Source: Sulfuritalea sp.
Lineage (GTDB): Bacteria; Pseudomonadota; Gammaproteobacteria; Burkholderiales; Rhodocyclaceae
Reading direction: 5' to 3'
DNA: 64,000 bases
Assembly (NCBI GenBank): GCA_023229545.1
Contig: JALNZB010000003.1
Coordinates: forward strand, 124,001 to 188,000
Position numbers and translations under genes: made by a program. Every line of letters begins with the position of its first letter. Within the stretch, counting starts at the first letter, position 1. Under the pieces are notes generated by a model that worked only from the letters and a program-made list of their open reading frames with translations, had not been told where the DNA came from and made no database searches. Positions 26,999 to 38,416 of the stretch are shown piece after piece.

Positions 26999-27384
26999 CG
27001 GCTCTGTTGCTCCGCCACGTTGAGTTTGCTTTGCGCCCAGGTTCGCAAGTGGCTCAGTGAACCGGTGAGATTGGCCCACGAATCGAGCATTGCCCGCTTT
27101 TGCTTCTCGCGCTGATTATCCTCGGCGCGGGAAAAGTTCTGAATCTGGTCCTGGATCAGTTCCCGCGCCCGGTCCTCGGCCCGGGTTTGCACCGCGCGCA
27201 GGGCATCCCGCGCCGTGTAGTCTTCCGCGATCGCGTACGGCAGCGTCAACAAGGTCGCCAGACGCGAAACCTCGCGCAACGTATCGGAGCGCTCGATCAA
27301 GGAAATCTGCGCCTCGCACCGCGCGGCAAAACGCCGACCTTCCATGCGCAGCAGGTTCCTGTCGGCAGGATCGTGAAAAGCCAT
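26995..27384 (-). CDS. Small helical protein of unknown function
   Basis: I do not recognise this 129-residue protein. It is almost wholly alpha-helical and rich in Arg, Gln and Glu, with coiled-coil-like stretches (TRAEDRARELIQDQIQNFSR, QREKQKRAMLDSWANL). No signal peptide or membrane helix is seen. It begins 44 nt after the comF stop on the same strand and could be co-transcribed. Its stop overlaps the convergent mshN stop within a shared CTAG. Confidence 0.6.
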   Translation of the reverse strand: MAFHDPADRNLLRMEGRRFAARCEAQISLIERSDTLREVSRLATLLTLPYAIAEDYTARDALRAVQTRAEDRARELIQDQIQNFSRAEDNQREKQKRAMLDSWANLTGSLSHLRTWAQSKLNVAEQQSR

Positions 27385-27428
27385 GAATGTCTATCCGGTG
27401 TCGAGGAAGCGGGATTGTACTGCCGCCC

Positions 27429-28148
27429 TCAGTCCTTCAGCGCGCGCGCCAACACGCAGTTGTCCACCCGCGCGGCGCCGTGCGCCTTGAGCGTGCGCGC
27501 CAATTCGTCGAGCGTGGCGCCGGTGGTCATGACGTCATCGATCAGCAGCACGGTTTTACCTGTCAGGTCGATCTCGCATTCGAAGGCGTGACGGATATTC
27601 CCGGCCCGCTCCTTCCAGGGCAGGCTGGTTTGCGGTGCGGTATCGCGGCGGCGATGCACGTGGCCGATCTCGATGGGTACGTCGAGTGCGCGCGCCAGCG
27701 GTCGGGCAATTTCGAGGGACTGGTTGAAACCGCGTTGCGCCAGCCGCGCCGTTGAGAGAGGAACCGGCAGGATCAGGTCGGGGCGATGCGCGGTGGATAG
27801 CTGCACCAGCATCCTGCCAAGAAAGTCGGCGCTGGCGAGACGGTGCGCGTACTTCAGGGACTGGATCAGGCTATCCACCGGAAACTCGTAGCGAAATACC
27901 GCCTGCGTCGCATCGAAATGCGGCGCCTTTTTCAGGCAAGCGCCACAGAGGCTTGCCGCCGGCGTCGGCAGCGCGCAGACCGGGCAACGCTCGGTCGTCA
28001 AACGCGGCAGGCCGGCGGTGCACGCGGAACACAGCAGAGGGTCGCCGCTGGGCGCCGCGCACAGAAAGCAGTCGCCAGGCAACAGAGTCGCCACGCCACT
28101 TTGCGCTGTTTTTGCCAAATTCGTCACTACACTCGCTGCAATTGACAA
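27429..28148 (-). CDS. comF: ComF-family phosphoribosyltransferase-like protein
   Basis: This 239-residue ComF/GntX-like protein has an N-terminal zinc-ribbon-like region (CFLCA...CSAC...CPVCALP...CGACLKKAP) and a C-terminal phosphoribosyltransferase fold with the PRPP-binding loop VLLIDDVMTTGATLDEL (~residue 200). The family is needed for DNA uptake in naturally competent bacteria, though the chemistry is not settled. The start is a TTG at 28148. It is divergent from bioB with 56 bp between starts. A short dispersed repeat copy lies inside the gene. Confidence 0.88.
   Translation of the reverse strand: MSIAASVVTNLAKTAQSGVATLLPGDCFLCAAPSGDPLLCSACTAGLPRLTTERCPVCALPTPAASLCGACLKKAPHFDATQAVFRYEFPVDSLIQSLKYAHRLASADFLGRMLVQLSTAHRPDLILPVPLSTARLAQRGFNQSLEIARPLARALDVPIEIGHVHRRRDTAPQTSLPWKERAGNIRHAFECEIDLTGKTVLLIDDVMTTGATLDELARTLKAHGAARVDNCVLARALKD
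27821..27845. repeat. Short dispersed repeat, copy 5 (in comF)
   Basis: The core is in reverse orientation to the plus strand and is read in comF as HRLASADF, just before the phosphoribosyltransferase domain. Confidence 0.65.
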
Positions 28149-28170
28149 GCCCGGCTCCTTCCACCAAGAT
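28142..28170 (+). promoter_or_regulatory. Possible bioB promoter
   Basis: A perfect -35 hexamer TTGACA (28142-28147) is followed after 17 nt by CAAGAT (28165-28170), a weak -10. It lies 35 nt before the bioB ATG in the comF-bioB divergent gap. No clear BirA operator was found. Confidence 0.35.
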
Positions 28171-28204
28171 TCGCGCCTTCCCGCATTCTAGCGAGTCCGC
28201 AGTA

Positions 28205-29182
28205 ATGACTGCCACAGCCACCCTTCAAGCAGCCGCTCCGACGCCTTTTTCAGCTCCACGCTGGACCACCGAGGCGCTTGCCGCCCTGTTCGAGATGCCC
28301 TTCAACGACTTGCTATTTCATGCCCAGCAAGTGCATCGGCGGCATCATGACGCCAACGCCATTCAACGCTCGACCCTGCTGTCGATCAAGACCGGCGGCT
28401 GCTCGGAGGATTGCGGCTATTGTTCGCAATCGGCGCATCACGGCGAGGCGCAACGCGAAGCCCTGCTCGATGTCGACGAGGTCGTTGCCGCCGCGCAGGC
28501 CGCCAAGGACAAGGGCGCCACGCGCTTCTGCATGGGCGCGGCGTGGCGCGGACCGAAGGACACGGACCTCGACCGCGTCGCCACCCTGATCGGCGCGGTC
28601 AAGGCGCTCGGGCTGGAAACCTGCGTCACGCTCGGCATGCTCAAGGCGGGCCAGGCCGAACGGCTGAAAGCAGCCGGGCTGGACTACTACAACCACAATC
28701 TCGACACCGCGCCGGAGTTCTATGGCCAGGTCGTCACCACCCACGCCATAAGCGAGCGTTTCGACACGCTGGATCAGGTGCGCGGGGCGGGCCTCAAGGT
28801 CTGCTGCGGCGGCATTGTCGGCATGGGCGAGACGCGCCGGGCGCGCGCCGCGCTGCTGGCCGAACTGGCGAACCTGAACCCGCCGCCCGAGTCGGTGCCG
28901 ATCAACCAGCTGGTGCCGATGCCAGGCACGCCGCTGGAAAACGCCCCGCCGCTCGATCCCTTCGAGTTCGTCCGCACCATCGCGGTGGCGCGCATCAGCA
29001 TGCCGGCGTCCCTGGTGCGACTCTCGGCCGGCCGCCAGGAAATGAGCGACGAGTTGCAAGCGCTGTGTTTCCTCGCCGGCGCGAATTCGATTTTCTACGG
29101 CGACAAACTGTTGACCGCCGGCAACCCGGAAGCCGGTCGCGACGAGGCACTGTTTGCCCGGCTGGGCCTCACCGCCGCCTGA
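28205..29182 (+). CDS. bioB: Biotin synthase
   Basis: BioB (325 residues) is a radical SAM enzyme that inserts sulphur into dethiobiotin. The radical SAM cluster motif is GGCSEDCGYCSQSAHH (CxxxCxxC, ~residue 65). The YNHNLDT, CCGGIVGMGE and NSIFYGDKLLT segments of the family are intact; the second [2Fe-2S] cluster uses Cys residues such as ETCVTLG. ATG 28205 is the first start matching the family N terminus. It precedes bioC, separated by long repeat copy C. Confidence 0.97.
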   Translation: MTATATLQAAAPTPFSAPRWTTEALAALFEMPFNDLLFHAQQVHRRHHDANAIQRSTLLSIKTGGCSEDCGYCSQSAHHGEAQREALLDVDEVVAAAQAAKDKGATRFCMGAAWRGPKDTDLDRVATLIGAVKALGLETCVTLGMLKAGQAERLKAAGLDYYNHNLDTAPEFYGQVVTTHAISERFDTLDQVRGAGLKVCCGGIVGMGETRRARAALLAELANLNPPPESVPINQLVPMPGTPLENAPPLDPFEFVRTIAVARISMPASLVRLSAGRQEMSDELQALCFLAGANSIFYGDKLLTAGNPEAGRDEALFARLGLTAA

Positions 29183-29185
29183 ACC

Positions 29186-29342
29186 AACGCTCATGGCAGC
29201 CAGCTCCACCCGCAGAAGATGAAACACGCGAAAAGCAAATTGAAGGCCCGCCCCTCCCATCCTCCCCTCACGGGGAGGCTTCTGGTCAGCTCGCTTCGCT
29301 CGACTATCACCAGTCGCTCCAAACAAGTTGTTTCACGTTAAC
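29186..29342 (+). repeat. Long intergenic repeat, copy C
   Basis: It begins AACGCTCATGGCAGCC 3 nt after the bioB stop and ends at CACGTTAAC 1 nt before the bioC ATG, so it fills the whole gap. It contains a perfect CCTCCCC/GGGGAGG hairpin (29257-29278), CTGGT/ACCAG flanking the TCGC-rich block, and the shared end motif GTTTCACGTTAAC. There is no Shine-Dalgarno other than what the element itself offers. Confidence 0.85.
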
Positions 29343-29343
29343 C

Positions 29344-30162
29344 ATGCGCAGCGACTTCGCGGCTGCCGCCGATTCCTTCGACTCAGCGGCAGTGCTGGCC
29401 CGCGAAGTGGGCGCTCGCATGGCGGCGCGGCTTGACCTGGTAAAGATCACTCCGCAGCGTGTCGCCGACATCGGTTGCGCCACGGGCGATGGCATCCGCG
29501 AATTGCACAAACGCTATACCAAGGCCTTGCCGCTGGCCATCGATTTCGCGCTGCCCATGCTGCGCGTCGTGCGCCAAAGGACTTCGCGTTTGCAGCGACT
29601 CACCGGGCGCGGTCCGCGCCTGGTCAATGCCGATGTGCGCGCCCTGCCGCTCGTCGCCAATACGCTGGGCCTGGTCTGGTCGAATCTGATGTTGCAGTGG
29701 CTGGACGATCCGCTGCCCGCCTTGCGCGAAGTGCATCGCGTGCTGGAAGTGGGTGGCCTGTTCAGCTTTGCCACGCTCGGCCCCGACACACTGAAGGAGT
29801 TTCGCAACGCCGCCGCAATAGTCGGCGCTGGCGATACGGCGAGACGCTTTCTCGACATGCACGATCTGGGCGACATGCTGATGGCCGCCGGCTTTGACGA
29901 TCCGGTGATGGACATGGAGATGATCACGCTCACTTACGCCACACCGCGCGCCTTTCTCGCCGATCAACGCCACCTGGGTGTGCGCGACGCATTGCTCGGC
30001 CATCAGGGCTGGCGCGACTGGCGCCGGCTGTTCGATGCCTGGCCACGAAATGATGATCTGCGCCTGCCGGTGACTTTTGAAATCGTCCACGGCCACGCCT
30101 GGAAGGCAGAGCCGAGGCAGATCGCCGACGGGCGCGCGGTAATGAAGTTCCATCCGCGCTGA
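29344..30162 (+). CDS. bioC: Malonyl-[ACP] O-methyltransferase
   Basis: BioC (272 residues) methylates malonyl-ACP so that the fatty-acid machinery can build pimelate for biotin. Class I motifs are VADIGCATGDGIREL (~residue 40), an acidic post-I in AIDFALPML, and the conserved WSNLMLQWLDDP (~residue 115) and FATLGPDTLKEFR typical of betaproteobacterial BioC. Position next to bioB supports the call. Residues ~158-166 (AIVGAGDTA) are encoded by a short dispersed repeat copy, replacing a loop of similar length rather than lengthening the protein. Confidence 0.93.
   Translation: MRSDFAAAADSFDSAAVLAREVGARMAARLDLVKITPQRVADIGCATGDGIRELHKRYTKALPLAIDFALPMLRVVRQRTSRLQRLTGRGPRLVNADVRALPLVANTLGLVWSNLMLQWLDDPLPALREVHRVLEVGGLFSFATLGPDTLKEFRNAAAIVGAGDTARRFLDMHDLGDMLMAAGFDDPVMDMEMITLTYATPRAFLADQRHLGVRDALLGHQGWRDWRRLFDAWPRNDDLRLPVTFEIVHGHAWKAEPRQIADGRAVMKFHPR
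29818..29842. repeat. Short dispersed repeat, copy 6 (in bioC)
   Basis: The core AGTCGGCGCTGG followed by CGATACGGCG is read as IVGAGDTA in BioC. Confidence 0.75.
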
Positions 30163-30300
30163 AGCGCGCCAGCCGGGTTCGGCAGCAGGCCGTATTGCGC
30201 CCACAGTATGCCAAGTCATGAACTAGGTCTATGCTGTTGAAAAGGGGTCCGCCGGGATTACGTCCAGCGGAATCCGGTAACTCTGCAACGAGGAGATGTC

Positions 30301-32982
<2,682 letters not shown>

Positions 32983-32984
32983 CC

Positions 32985-34391
32985 ATGGCTCAGATTGTCG
33001 AAGTGAAAGTACCGGATATCGGCGACTTCAAGAACGTGCCGATCATCGAACTGCTGGTCAAGGTCGGCGACGCGATTAAGGCCGAGGACTCGCTGCTGAC
33101 CATCGAGTCGGACAAGGCCACCGTGGATATTCCGTCGCCGGTTTCGGGCGTGCTTGCCGAACTGAAGGTAAAGGTGGGCGACAAGGTGTCGCAAGGCGTG
33201 TTGCTGGCGTTGATAACAGTCGGCGCTGGCGATACGGCGGCGGTCTCCGCTGCGGTGCCCGCTGCTCCAACGTCACCAGCGGCAGCAGCAGCGGCACCAG
33301 CGACCGCGCCAGCCCCGCCTGTGCCAGCCTCCGCCCCCGCCCCGAGCACCGTTGCGGACTTCCGCCCCGGCGATGCCGAACTGATTTCCGCGCAACCCCG
33401 CGTCGCCATGCCGACGGCGGCGGACAGCCTGCCCGGTCAGGCGGCTCATGCCAGTCCGTCGGTGCGCAGCTTCGCGCGCGAGCTTGGCGTCGATGTCGCC
33501 AAGGTCCAAGGCAGCGGCCCGAAGGGACGCATACTGCAAAGCGACATTCAGGCTTACGTCAAGAGCATCGTCAGTGGTGCACCTGCCGCTGGCGCCAACC
33601 TGGGCGGCGGCGAAGGATGCCAACTGAGTCTGTTGCCCTGGCCGCAAATCGACTTCGCCAAATTCGGCGAGATCGAAGTCCAGCCGCTGTCGCGCATCAA
33701 GAAGATTTCCGGCGCCAACCTGTCGCGCAACTGGGCCATGATTCCGGCCGTCACCTATTACGAAGACGCCGACATCACGGAACTGGAAGCCTTCCGCGTG
33801 CAGATCAACCAGGAGAACGAAAAGGCCGGCGAAAAGTCCAGCGACAAAGCGACCGCCAAGCTGACCCTGCTCGCCTTCCTGATCAAGGCTTGCGTCAAGG
33901 CAATGCAAAAGTATCCCGAGTTCAACGCCTCCATCGACGGCCAAGGCGACGAAATGCGTCTGGTGCTGAAGAAGTATTTCAACATCGGCTTCGCCGCCGA
34001 TACGCCCAATGGCCTGATGGTGCCGGTGATCAAGAATGCCGAATGCAAAAGCGTGTTCGATCTGGCGCGGGAAACCGCCGATCTGGCAAAGCAGGCGCGC
34101 GACGGCAAGCTCAAGCCAACCGACATGCAGGGCGGATGCTTCACCATTTCCAGCGTCGGCGGCGTTGGCGGCACTTCCTTTTCGCCCATTGTGAATGCGC
34201 CGGAAGTGGCGATTCTCGGCGTCAGCAAGTCGGTCATGAAACCGGTCTGGGACGGCAAGGCCTTCGTCCCGCGCCTGATCCTGCCGCTGTCGCTCGTCGC
34301 CGATCACCGGGTCATCGACGGCGCCCTGGCCACCCGCTTCAACGTCTATCTGACGCAACTGCTGGCCGACATGCGAAGAAGCGTGTTGTGA
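32985..34391 (+). CDS. aceF: Pyruvate dehydrogenase E2, dihydrolipoamide acetyltransferase
   Basis: AceF (468 residues) has one lipoyl domain (residues ~1-77; lipoylated Lys in ESDKATVDIP), an Ala/Pro linker, a peripheral-subunit-binding domain (~147-183; SPSVRSFARELGVDVAKVQGSG shortened here) and a catalytic core ending with ADHRVIDGA, whose His and Asp carry out acetyl transfer to CoA. Many gammaproteobacterial homologues have two or three lipoyl domains; this one has one. A short dispersed repeat encodes VGAGDTA at the lipoyl-linker border. Two nucleotides separate it from aceE. Confidence 0.96.
   Translation: MAQIVEVKVPDIGDFKNVPIIELLVKVGDAIKAEDSLLTIESDKATVDIPSPVSGVLAELKVKVGDKVSQGVLLALITVGAGDTAAVSAAVPAAPTSPAAAAAAPATAPAPPVPASAPAPSTVADFRPGDAELISAQPRVAMPTAADSLPGQAAHASPSVRSFARELGVDVAKVQGSGPKGRILQSDIQAYVKSIVSGAPAAGANLGGGEGCQLSLLPWPQIDFAKFGEIEVQPLSRIKKISGANLSRNWAMIPAVTYYEDADITELEAFRVQINQENEKAGEKSSDKATAKLTLLAFLIKACVKAMQKYPEFNASIDGQGDEMRLVLKKYFNIGFAADTPNGLMVPVIKNAECKSVFDLARETADLAKQARDGKLKPTDMQGGCFTISSVGGVGGTSFSPIVNAPEVAILGVSKSVMKPVWDGKAFVPRLILPLSLVADHRVIDGALATRFNVYLTQLLADMRRSVL
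33218..33240. repeat. Short dispersed repeat, copy 7 (in aceF)
   Basis: It encodes TVGAGDTA right after the lipoyl domain, identical in 22 consecutive bases to the bioC copy around the core. Confidence 0.75.
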
Positions 34392-34969
34392 CGACGCTGA
34401 CCGTGGTCAAGAAAGGCGACGCGGTCGCCATCGCCGCCGACGGCCTCACCACCTTCGGCGACACGCGCCTGGCGCGCAGCTACAAGGGCGAGCACGACAA
34501 GATCCTCGACATCGCCGGATCGTGGATCGGCATCTGCGGCTCGTCGGCGCACCATCTGGTGTTGCTTTCCGCGTTCTCGAAGCTGGAGGATATCCGCCTC
34601 GGTTCGCGCATGGAGGTGTATGAAACCTTCCGCCGATTGCACCCGATACTCAAGGAGCATGCCTTCCTCAACACCAAGGAAGACGAAGACGATCCGTATG
34701 AAAGCTCCCAGATCACCGCACTGATCGCCAACCCCTCCGGCATCTACGGCGTCTATTCCTATCGCGAGGTGTTCCAGTTCGACCGGGTCTGGGCCGCCGG
34801 TTCCGGTCGCAACTTCGCCCTCGGCGCCATGCATGCGCTCTACGACAGCGAACTGTCGGCGGCGAAAATCGCCGAAGCCGGCGTCGCCGCAGGCATTGAA
34901 TTCGACACCTCGTCCGGACCGCCGATCGTGGTCCATGAGATCAAACTGGAAGGACCGCGCAGTGAGTGA
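34388..34969 (+). CDS. Betaproteobacterial proteasome homologue (BPH), HslV-like
   Basis: The 193-residue product has the Ntn-hydrolase proteasome fold. The start MTTLTVVKKGDAVAIAADG exposes Thr after Met removal, as in HslV (MTTIVSVRR), and GDTR, WIGICGSSAH and VWAAGSGRNFALGAMHALYD match HslV landmarks. It differs from HslV in its middle and lacks an adjacent hslU unfoldase gene. Small HslV-like proteins of this sort have been described as BPH in betaproteobacteria. The GTG start overlaps the aceF stop (GTGA), and the stop overlaps lpdA by 8 nt, so it is coupled to the pyruvate dehydrogenase genes. Its substrate is unknown; quality control of E2 or E3 is a guess. Confidence 0.82.
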   Translation: MTTLTVVKKGDAVAIAADGLTTFGDTRLARSYKGEHDKILDIAGSWIGICGSSAHHLVLLSAFSKLEDIRLGSRMEVYETFRRLHPILKEHAFLNTKEDEDDPYESSQITALIANPSGIYGVYSYREVFQFDRVWAAGSGRNFALGAMHALYDSELSAAKIAEAGVAAGIEFDTSSGPPIVVHEIKLEGPRSE

Positions 34970-36437
34970 CGCCATTGAAGTGAAGGTAGCCGACCTGGAG
35001 TGTGAAATGCTGGTGCTCGGCGCCGGCCCCGGCGGCTATTCCGCCGCCTTCCGCGCCGCCGATCTGGGCATGAAGACGGTCATCGTCGAACGCTACGCCA
35101 GCTTGGGCGGCGTCTGCCTCAATGTCGGCTGCATTCCGTCGAAGGCGCTGCTGCATGTCGCCGCCGTAATGGAAGAAGCGGCGCATGCCGGCGATTTCGG
35201 CGTCAGTTTCGCCGCGCCCACGGTCGACATCGACAAGCTGCGGGAGCACAAGGCCAAAGTGGTGGGCAAGCTCACCACGGGCCTGTCCGCCATGGCCAAG
35301 GCGCGCAAGGTCGAAGTGCTGCGCGGCTACGGCCATTTCCTCGATGCTTTCCATGTCGAAGTCGAGGCGACGAGCGGCGTAGCGCAGGAGAAGACCGGCG
35401 AGAAAAAAGTCATCCGCTTCCAGAAATGCGTCATCGCCGCCGGCAGCGCGGCAGCGCATCTGCCCTTCATTGCCACGGACCCGCGCATTGTCGATTCCAC
35501 CGGCGCGCTGGAACTGCGCTTCACGCCGAAAACAATGCTGGTTATCGGCGGCGGCATCGTCGGCCTGGAAATGGCAACCGTGTATTCCGCGTTGGGCGCC
35601 CGCGTCGATGTCGTGGAAATGCTCGACGGCTTGATGCAGGGACCGGATCGCGATCTGGTCAAGGTCTGGGAAAAGCAGAACGCGCAACGCTTCGACAAGG
35701 TGATGCTCAAGACGAAAACGGTCGGCGTCGAAGCAAAGCCAGACGGCCTTTGGGTCAAGTTCGAAGGCGAGCAGGCGCCAGCCGAGGCGCAGCGCTACGA
35801 CATGATCCTGCAATCGGCCGGGCGCGCGCCCAACGGCAACAAGCTCGACGCCGGCAAGGCGGGAGTGGCCGTGACCGAGCGCGGCTTCATTCCGGTCGAT
35901 AGCCAGATGCGGACCAACGTGTCCCACATTTTTGCCATCGGCGACATCGTCGGCCAGCCCATGCTGGCGCACAAGGCGGCGCATCAGGGGCATGTCGCGG
36001 CCGAAGCCGCCGCCGGGCAGAAGAGCTATTTTGACGCGGCGGTGATCCCCGGTGTGGCTTACACGCATCCCGAAATCGCCTGGGTGGGCGTCGGCGAAGA
36101 CGAAGCGAAGAAGCTTGGGCGCAAGGTGAAGATCGCGAAGTTTCCCTGGGCGGCGTCAGGCCGGGCCATCGCCAACGGCGCCGAGTACGGCTTCACCAAA
36201 CTGGTGTTCGATGACAGTGATGACAACAGCGCGCATCGCGTGATCGGCGGCAGCATCGTCGGCCCCAATGCTGGCGACATGATCGGGGAAATCGCGCTGG
36301 CCATCGAAATGGGCGCCGATGCGGTGGATATCGGCAAGACCATCCATCCCCATCCGACGCTTGGCGAAAGCATCGGCATGGCAGCGGAGATGGCGCACGG
36401 TTCCTGCACCGACCTGCCGCCCATGCGCAAGCGGTAA
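34962..36437 (+). CDS. lpdA: Dihydrolipoamide dehydrogenase E3
   Basis: E3 (491 residues from GTG 34962) reoxidises dihydrolipoamide of AceF and passes electrons to NAD. FAD motif VLGAGPGGYSAAFRAADLG, redox disulphide GGVCLNVGCIPSKALL, NAD motif VIGGGIVGLEMATVYSALGA and the C-terminal HPHPTLGES with the catalytic His-Glu pair are present. The product begins with only a short leader (SDAIEVKVADLECEM), so there is no lipoyl domain of the kind fused to some Neisseria and Ralstonia E3s; the leader may be a vestige of one. The start overlaps the BPH gene by 8 nt. Confidence 0.95.
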   Translation: MSDAIEVKVADLECEMLVLGAGPGGYSAAFRAADLGMKTVIVERYASLGGVCLNVGCIPSKALLHVAAVMEEAAHAGDFGVSFAAPTVDIDKLREHKAKVVGKLTTGLSAMAKARKVEVLRGYGHFLDAFHVEVEATSGVAQEKTGEKKVIRFQKCVIAAGSAAAHLPFIATDPRIVDSTGALELRFTPKTMLVIGGGIVGLEMATVYSALGARVDVVEMLDGLMQGPDRDLVKVWEKQNAQRFDKVMLKTKTVGVEAKPDGLWVKFEGEQAPAEAQRYDMILQSAGRAPNGNKLDAGKAGVAVTERGFIPVDSQMRTNVSHIFAIGDIVGQPMLAHKAAHQGHVAAEAAAGQKSYFDAAVIPGVAYTHPEIAWVGVGEDEAKKLGRKVKIAKFPWAASGRAIANGAEYGFTKLVFDDSDDNSAHRVIGGSIVGPNAGDMIGEIALAIEMGADAVDIGKTIHPHPTLGESIGMAAEMAHGSCTDLPPMRKR

Positions 36438-36471
36438 AATCGCTTCTGGATCAATGGAGCGAAACAAACAA

Positions 36472-37152
36472 ATGACTCAGGACGAGATGAAGCAGGCCGT
36501 CGCTCGCGCGGCGCGCGATTACGTGGCGGACCGTTTGTCGCTCGGGGCGATTCTGGGAGTCGGCACCGGCTCCACGGCGAATTTCTTCATCGACGAGATC
36601 GCCGCCATCAAGGATCGCCTCGGCGGCGCCGTGGCGAGTTCCGAAGCGACGGCGAAGCGGCTTGCCGGCCATGGCATCCGCGTGCTCGATCTCAACGATA
36701 TCGACGCCATGGGCATTTATGTCGATGGCGCGGACGAGATCGATGGCGGCATGGCGATGGTCAAGGGCGGCGGCGGCGCGCTGACCCGCGAGAAAATCGT
36801 GGCCGCCGTGGCGGGCACCTTTGTCTGCATTTGCGACGCTTCCAAGCGGGTCGAAACCATGGGCCGCTTTCCGCTGCCGGTGGAGGTGATTCCCATGGCG
36901 CGCGCCTATGTCAGCCGGGAATTGGCCAAACTTGGCGGCACGCCGAAACTGCGCACGGGTCTGGTGACCGACAACGGCAACCTGATATTGGATGTGCATG
37001 GCCTGTCGATCACCGATCCGGTCGGCCTTGAGGCGCGCATCAACCAGATCGTCGGCGTCGTCACCAACGGCTTGTTCGCGCAGCGCGGCGCGGATGTGCT
37101 GTTGCTGGCCACGACGGATGGCGTGCAGACGCATTCCCGTCGGCAGCGCTGA
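36472..37152 (+). CDS. rpiA: Ribose-5-phosphate isomerase A
   Basis: RpiA (226 residues) interconverts ribose 5-phosphate and ribulose 5-phosphate. Motifs GVGTGSTANFFIDE, SSEATAKRL, YVDGADEID (catalytic Asp), MVKGGGGALTREKI (with Glu/Lys of the active site) are intact. An in-frame ATG at 36454 is possible; 36472 is preferred from family length. It lies 34 nt after lpdA and may belong to the same transcript. Confidence 0.95.
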   Translation: MTQDEMKQAVARAARDYVADRLSLGAILGVGTGSTANFFIDEIAAIKDRLGGAVASSEATAKRLAGHGIRVLDLNDIDAMGIYVDGADEIDGGMAMVKGGGGALTREKIVAAVAGTFVCICDASKRVETMGRFPLPVEVIPMARAYVSRELAKLGGTPKLRTGLVTDNGNLILDVHGLSITDPVGLEARINQIVGVVTNGLFAQRGADVLLLATTDGVQTHSRRQR

Positions 37153-37209
37153 AATAATTCCTTCACACGCCGTCGCTATAGTGTCGGCATTACACACAGA
37201 GGTAGCGGC

Positions 37210-37926
37210 ATGAACCACGAACACATCAGCCGGCAATTCGATGCCGATCTCGAAGGCTTGCGCACGCGCGTGATGGCGATGGGCGGCCTGGTCGAACAGC
37301 AGGTAATGCGCGCCATGGACGGACTCGAATCAGGCGACATGGCGCTGATCGAACAGGTGATCGCCACCGACCGCCTGGTCAACCGGCACGAGGTCGAACT
37401 CGACGAGGCCTGCAATAACGTCATCGCCCGGCGCCAGCCGGCCGCCGTCGATCTGCGCATGATCATGACCGTGGTAAAGACCATCACCGACCTGGAACGC
37501 ATTGGCGACGAAGCGAAAAAAATCGCCAAGATGGCGCGCGCCCTTCATGGCGGAGACACCCGCGTCGTGCCGCGCCTCAATTTGCGCCCGCCGGCGGAAA
37601 TCGCCGTCGCCATGTTGCGCCGATCCCTCGATGCCTTCGCCCGCCTCGACGTGAATGCCTCGGCCGAAGTGGTGCGTCAGGATCGCGACGTCGACGCCGG
37701 CTCCAAGGCCGCGATGCGCCAGCTCATCACGTTCATGATGGAAGATCCGCGCACCATTTCAAGTTCGCTCGATCTTCTGTTCGTCGCCCGTTCCATCGAA
37801 CGCATCGGCGACCACGCGAAGAATATCGCCGAGTATGTCGTCTATCTGGTCCAGGGCCGCGACGTGCGCCACATCGGACTGGAAGCGATGGAAAAGGAAG
37901 TCTCGCGGCAGCTTGAAAATCTCTGA
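37210..37926 (+). CDS. phoU: Phosphate signalling protein PhoU
   Basis: PhoU (238 residues) is the all-helical regulator that restrains the PstSCAB transporter and PhoR. Two PhoU repeats are seen, each with the metal-binding pattern E/D-x3-D: RIGDEAKKIAKMA (~residue 98) and RIGDHAKNIAEYVVYLVQG (~residue 198). No pst or phoBR genes are adjacent in the window. TATAGT at 37177-37182 could be a -10 element, but no good -35 matches it. Confidence 0.95.
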   Translation: MNHEHISRQFDADLEGLRTRVMAMGGLVEQQVMRAMDGLESGDMALIEQVIATDRLVNRHEVELDEACNNVIARRQPAAVDLRMIMTVVKTITDLERIGDEAKKIAKMARALHGGDTRVVPRLNLRPPAEIAVAMLRRSLDAFARLDVNASAEVVRQDRDVDAGSKAAMRQLITFMMEDPRTISSSLDLLFVARSIERIGDHAKNIAEYVVYLVQGRDVRHIGLEAMEKEVSRQLENL

Positions 37927-37973
37927 TTTCAGTGGCGGCTAACGCCAGGGGTACAAGCCTGCTGGCGCCTTGA

Positions 37974-38243
37974 TCAGCGCGGCGGCACGAACCCGCCGAC
38001 CTGATCCGCGCCGTCACCGAAGAAGTGTTTCTGCACCTGCTCGGCGAGATACTTTCGATGCTGTGCGTCGGCGAGACTCAGGCGATTCTCGTTGATGATC
38101 ATCGTCTGCAACCTGACCCATTGCTGCCACGCCTCTTTCGAGACGTTCTCGTACAGTTTCCTGCCCAGTTCGCCGGGCATGGGAGGCAGGTCGAGACCTT
38201 CGGCCTCGCGCCCGAGCTTGATGCAATTGACCATGCGTGCCAC
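37974..38243 (-). CDS. yggX: Iron-trafficking / oxidative damage protection protein YggX
   Basis: The 89-residue product (from GTG 38243, AAAGGA upstream) matches YggX: MVNCIKLGREAEGLDLPPMPG with the conserved Cys, ELGRKLYENVSKEAWQQW and INENRL. YggX proteins help protect iron-sulphur clusters and labile iron during oxidative stress. The longer frame from 38267 lacks family sequence. It stands alone between phoU and the bactofilin gene. Confidence 0.93.
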   Translation of the reverse strand: MARMVNCIKLGREAEGLDLPPMPGELGRKLYENVSKEAWQQWVRLQTMIINENRLSLADAQHRKYLAEQVQKHFFGDGADQVGGFVPPR

Positions 38244-38416
38244 GGAGTTTCCTTTCGCCAAAAACATGGGGATGCGCGCAGTTTACATCGAGTTCAGCGA
38301 AATGCGCTGAACTGCTGAAGGCCTCATAATGCGTCTTGTATTAGGATTACGCGGTGGCCATCGGATTGTGTTCGACACGGTTCCGGTGCTTTCTGGTTTC
38401 AAAAAAGGCGAATCTT

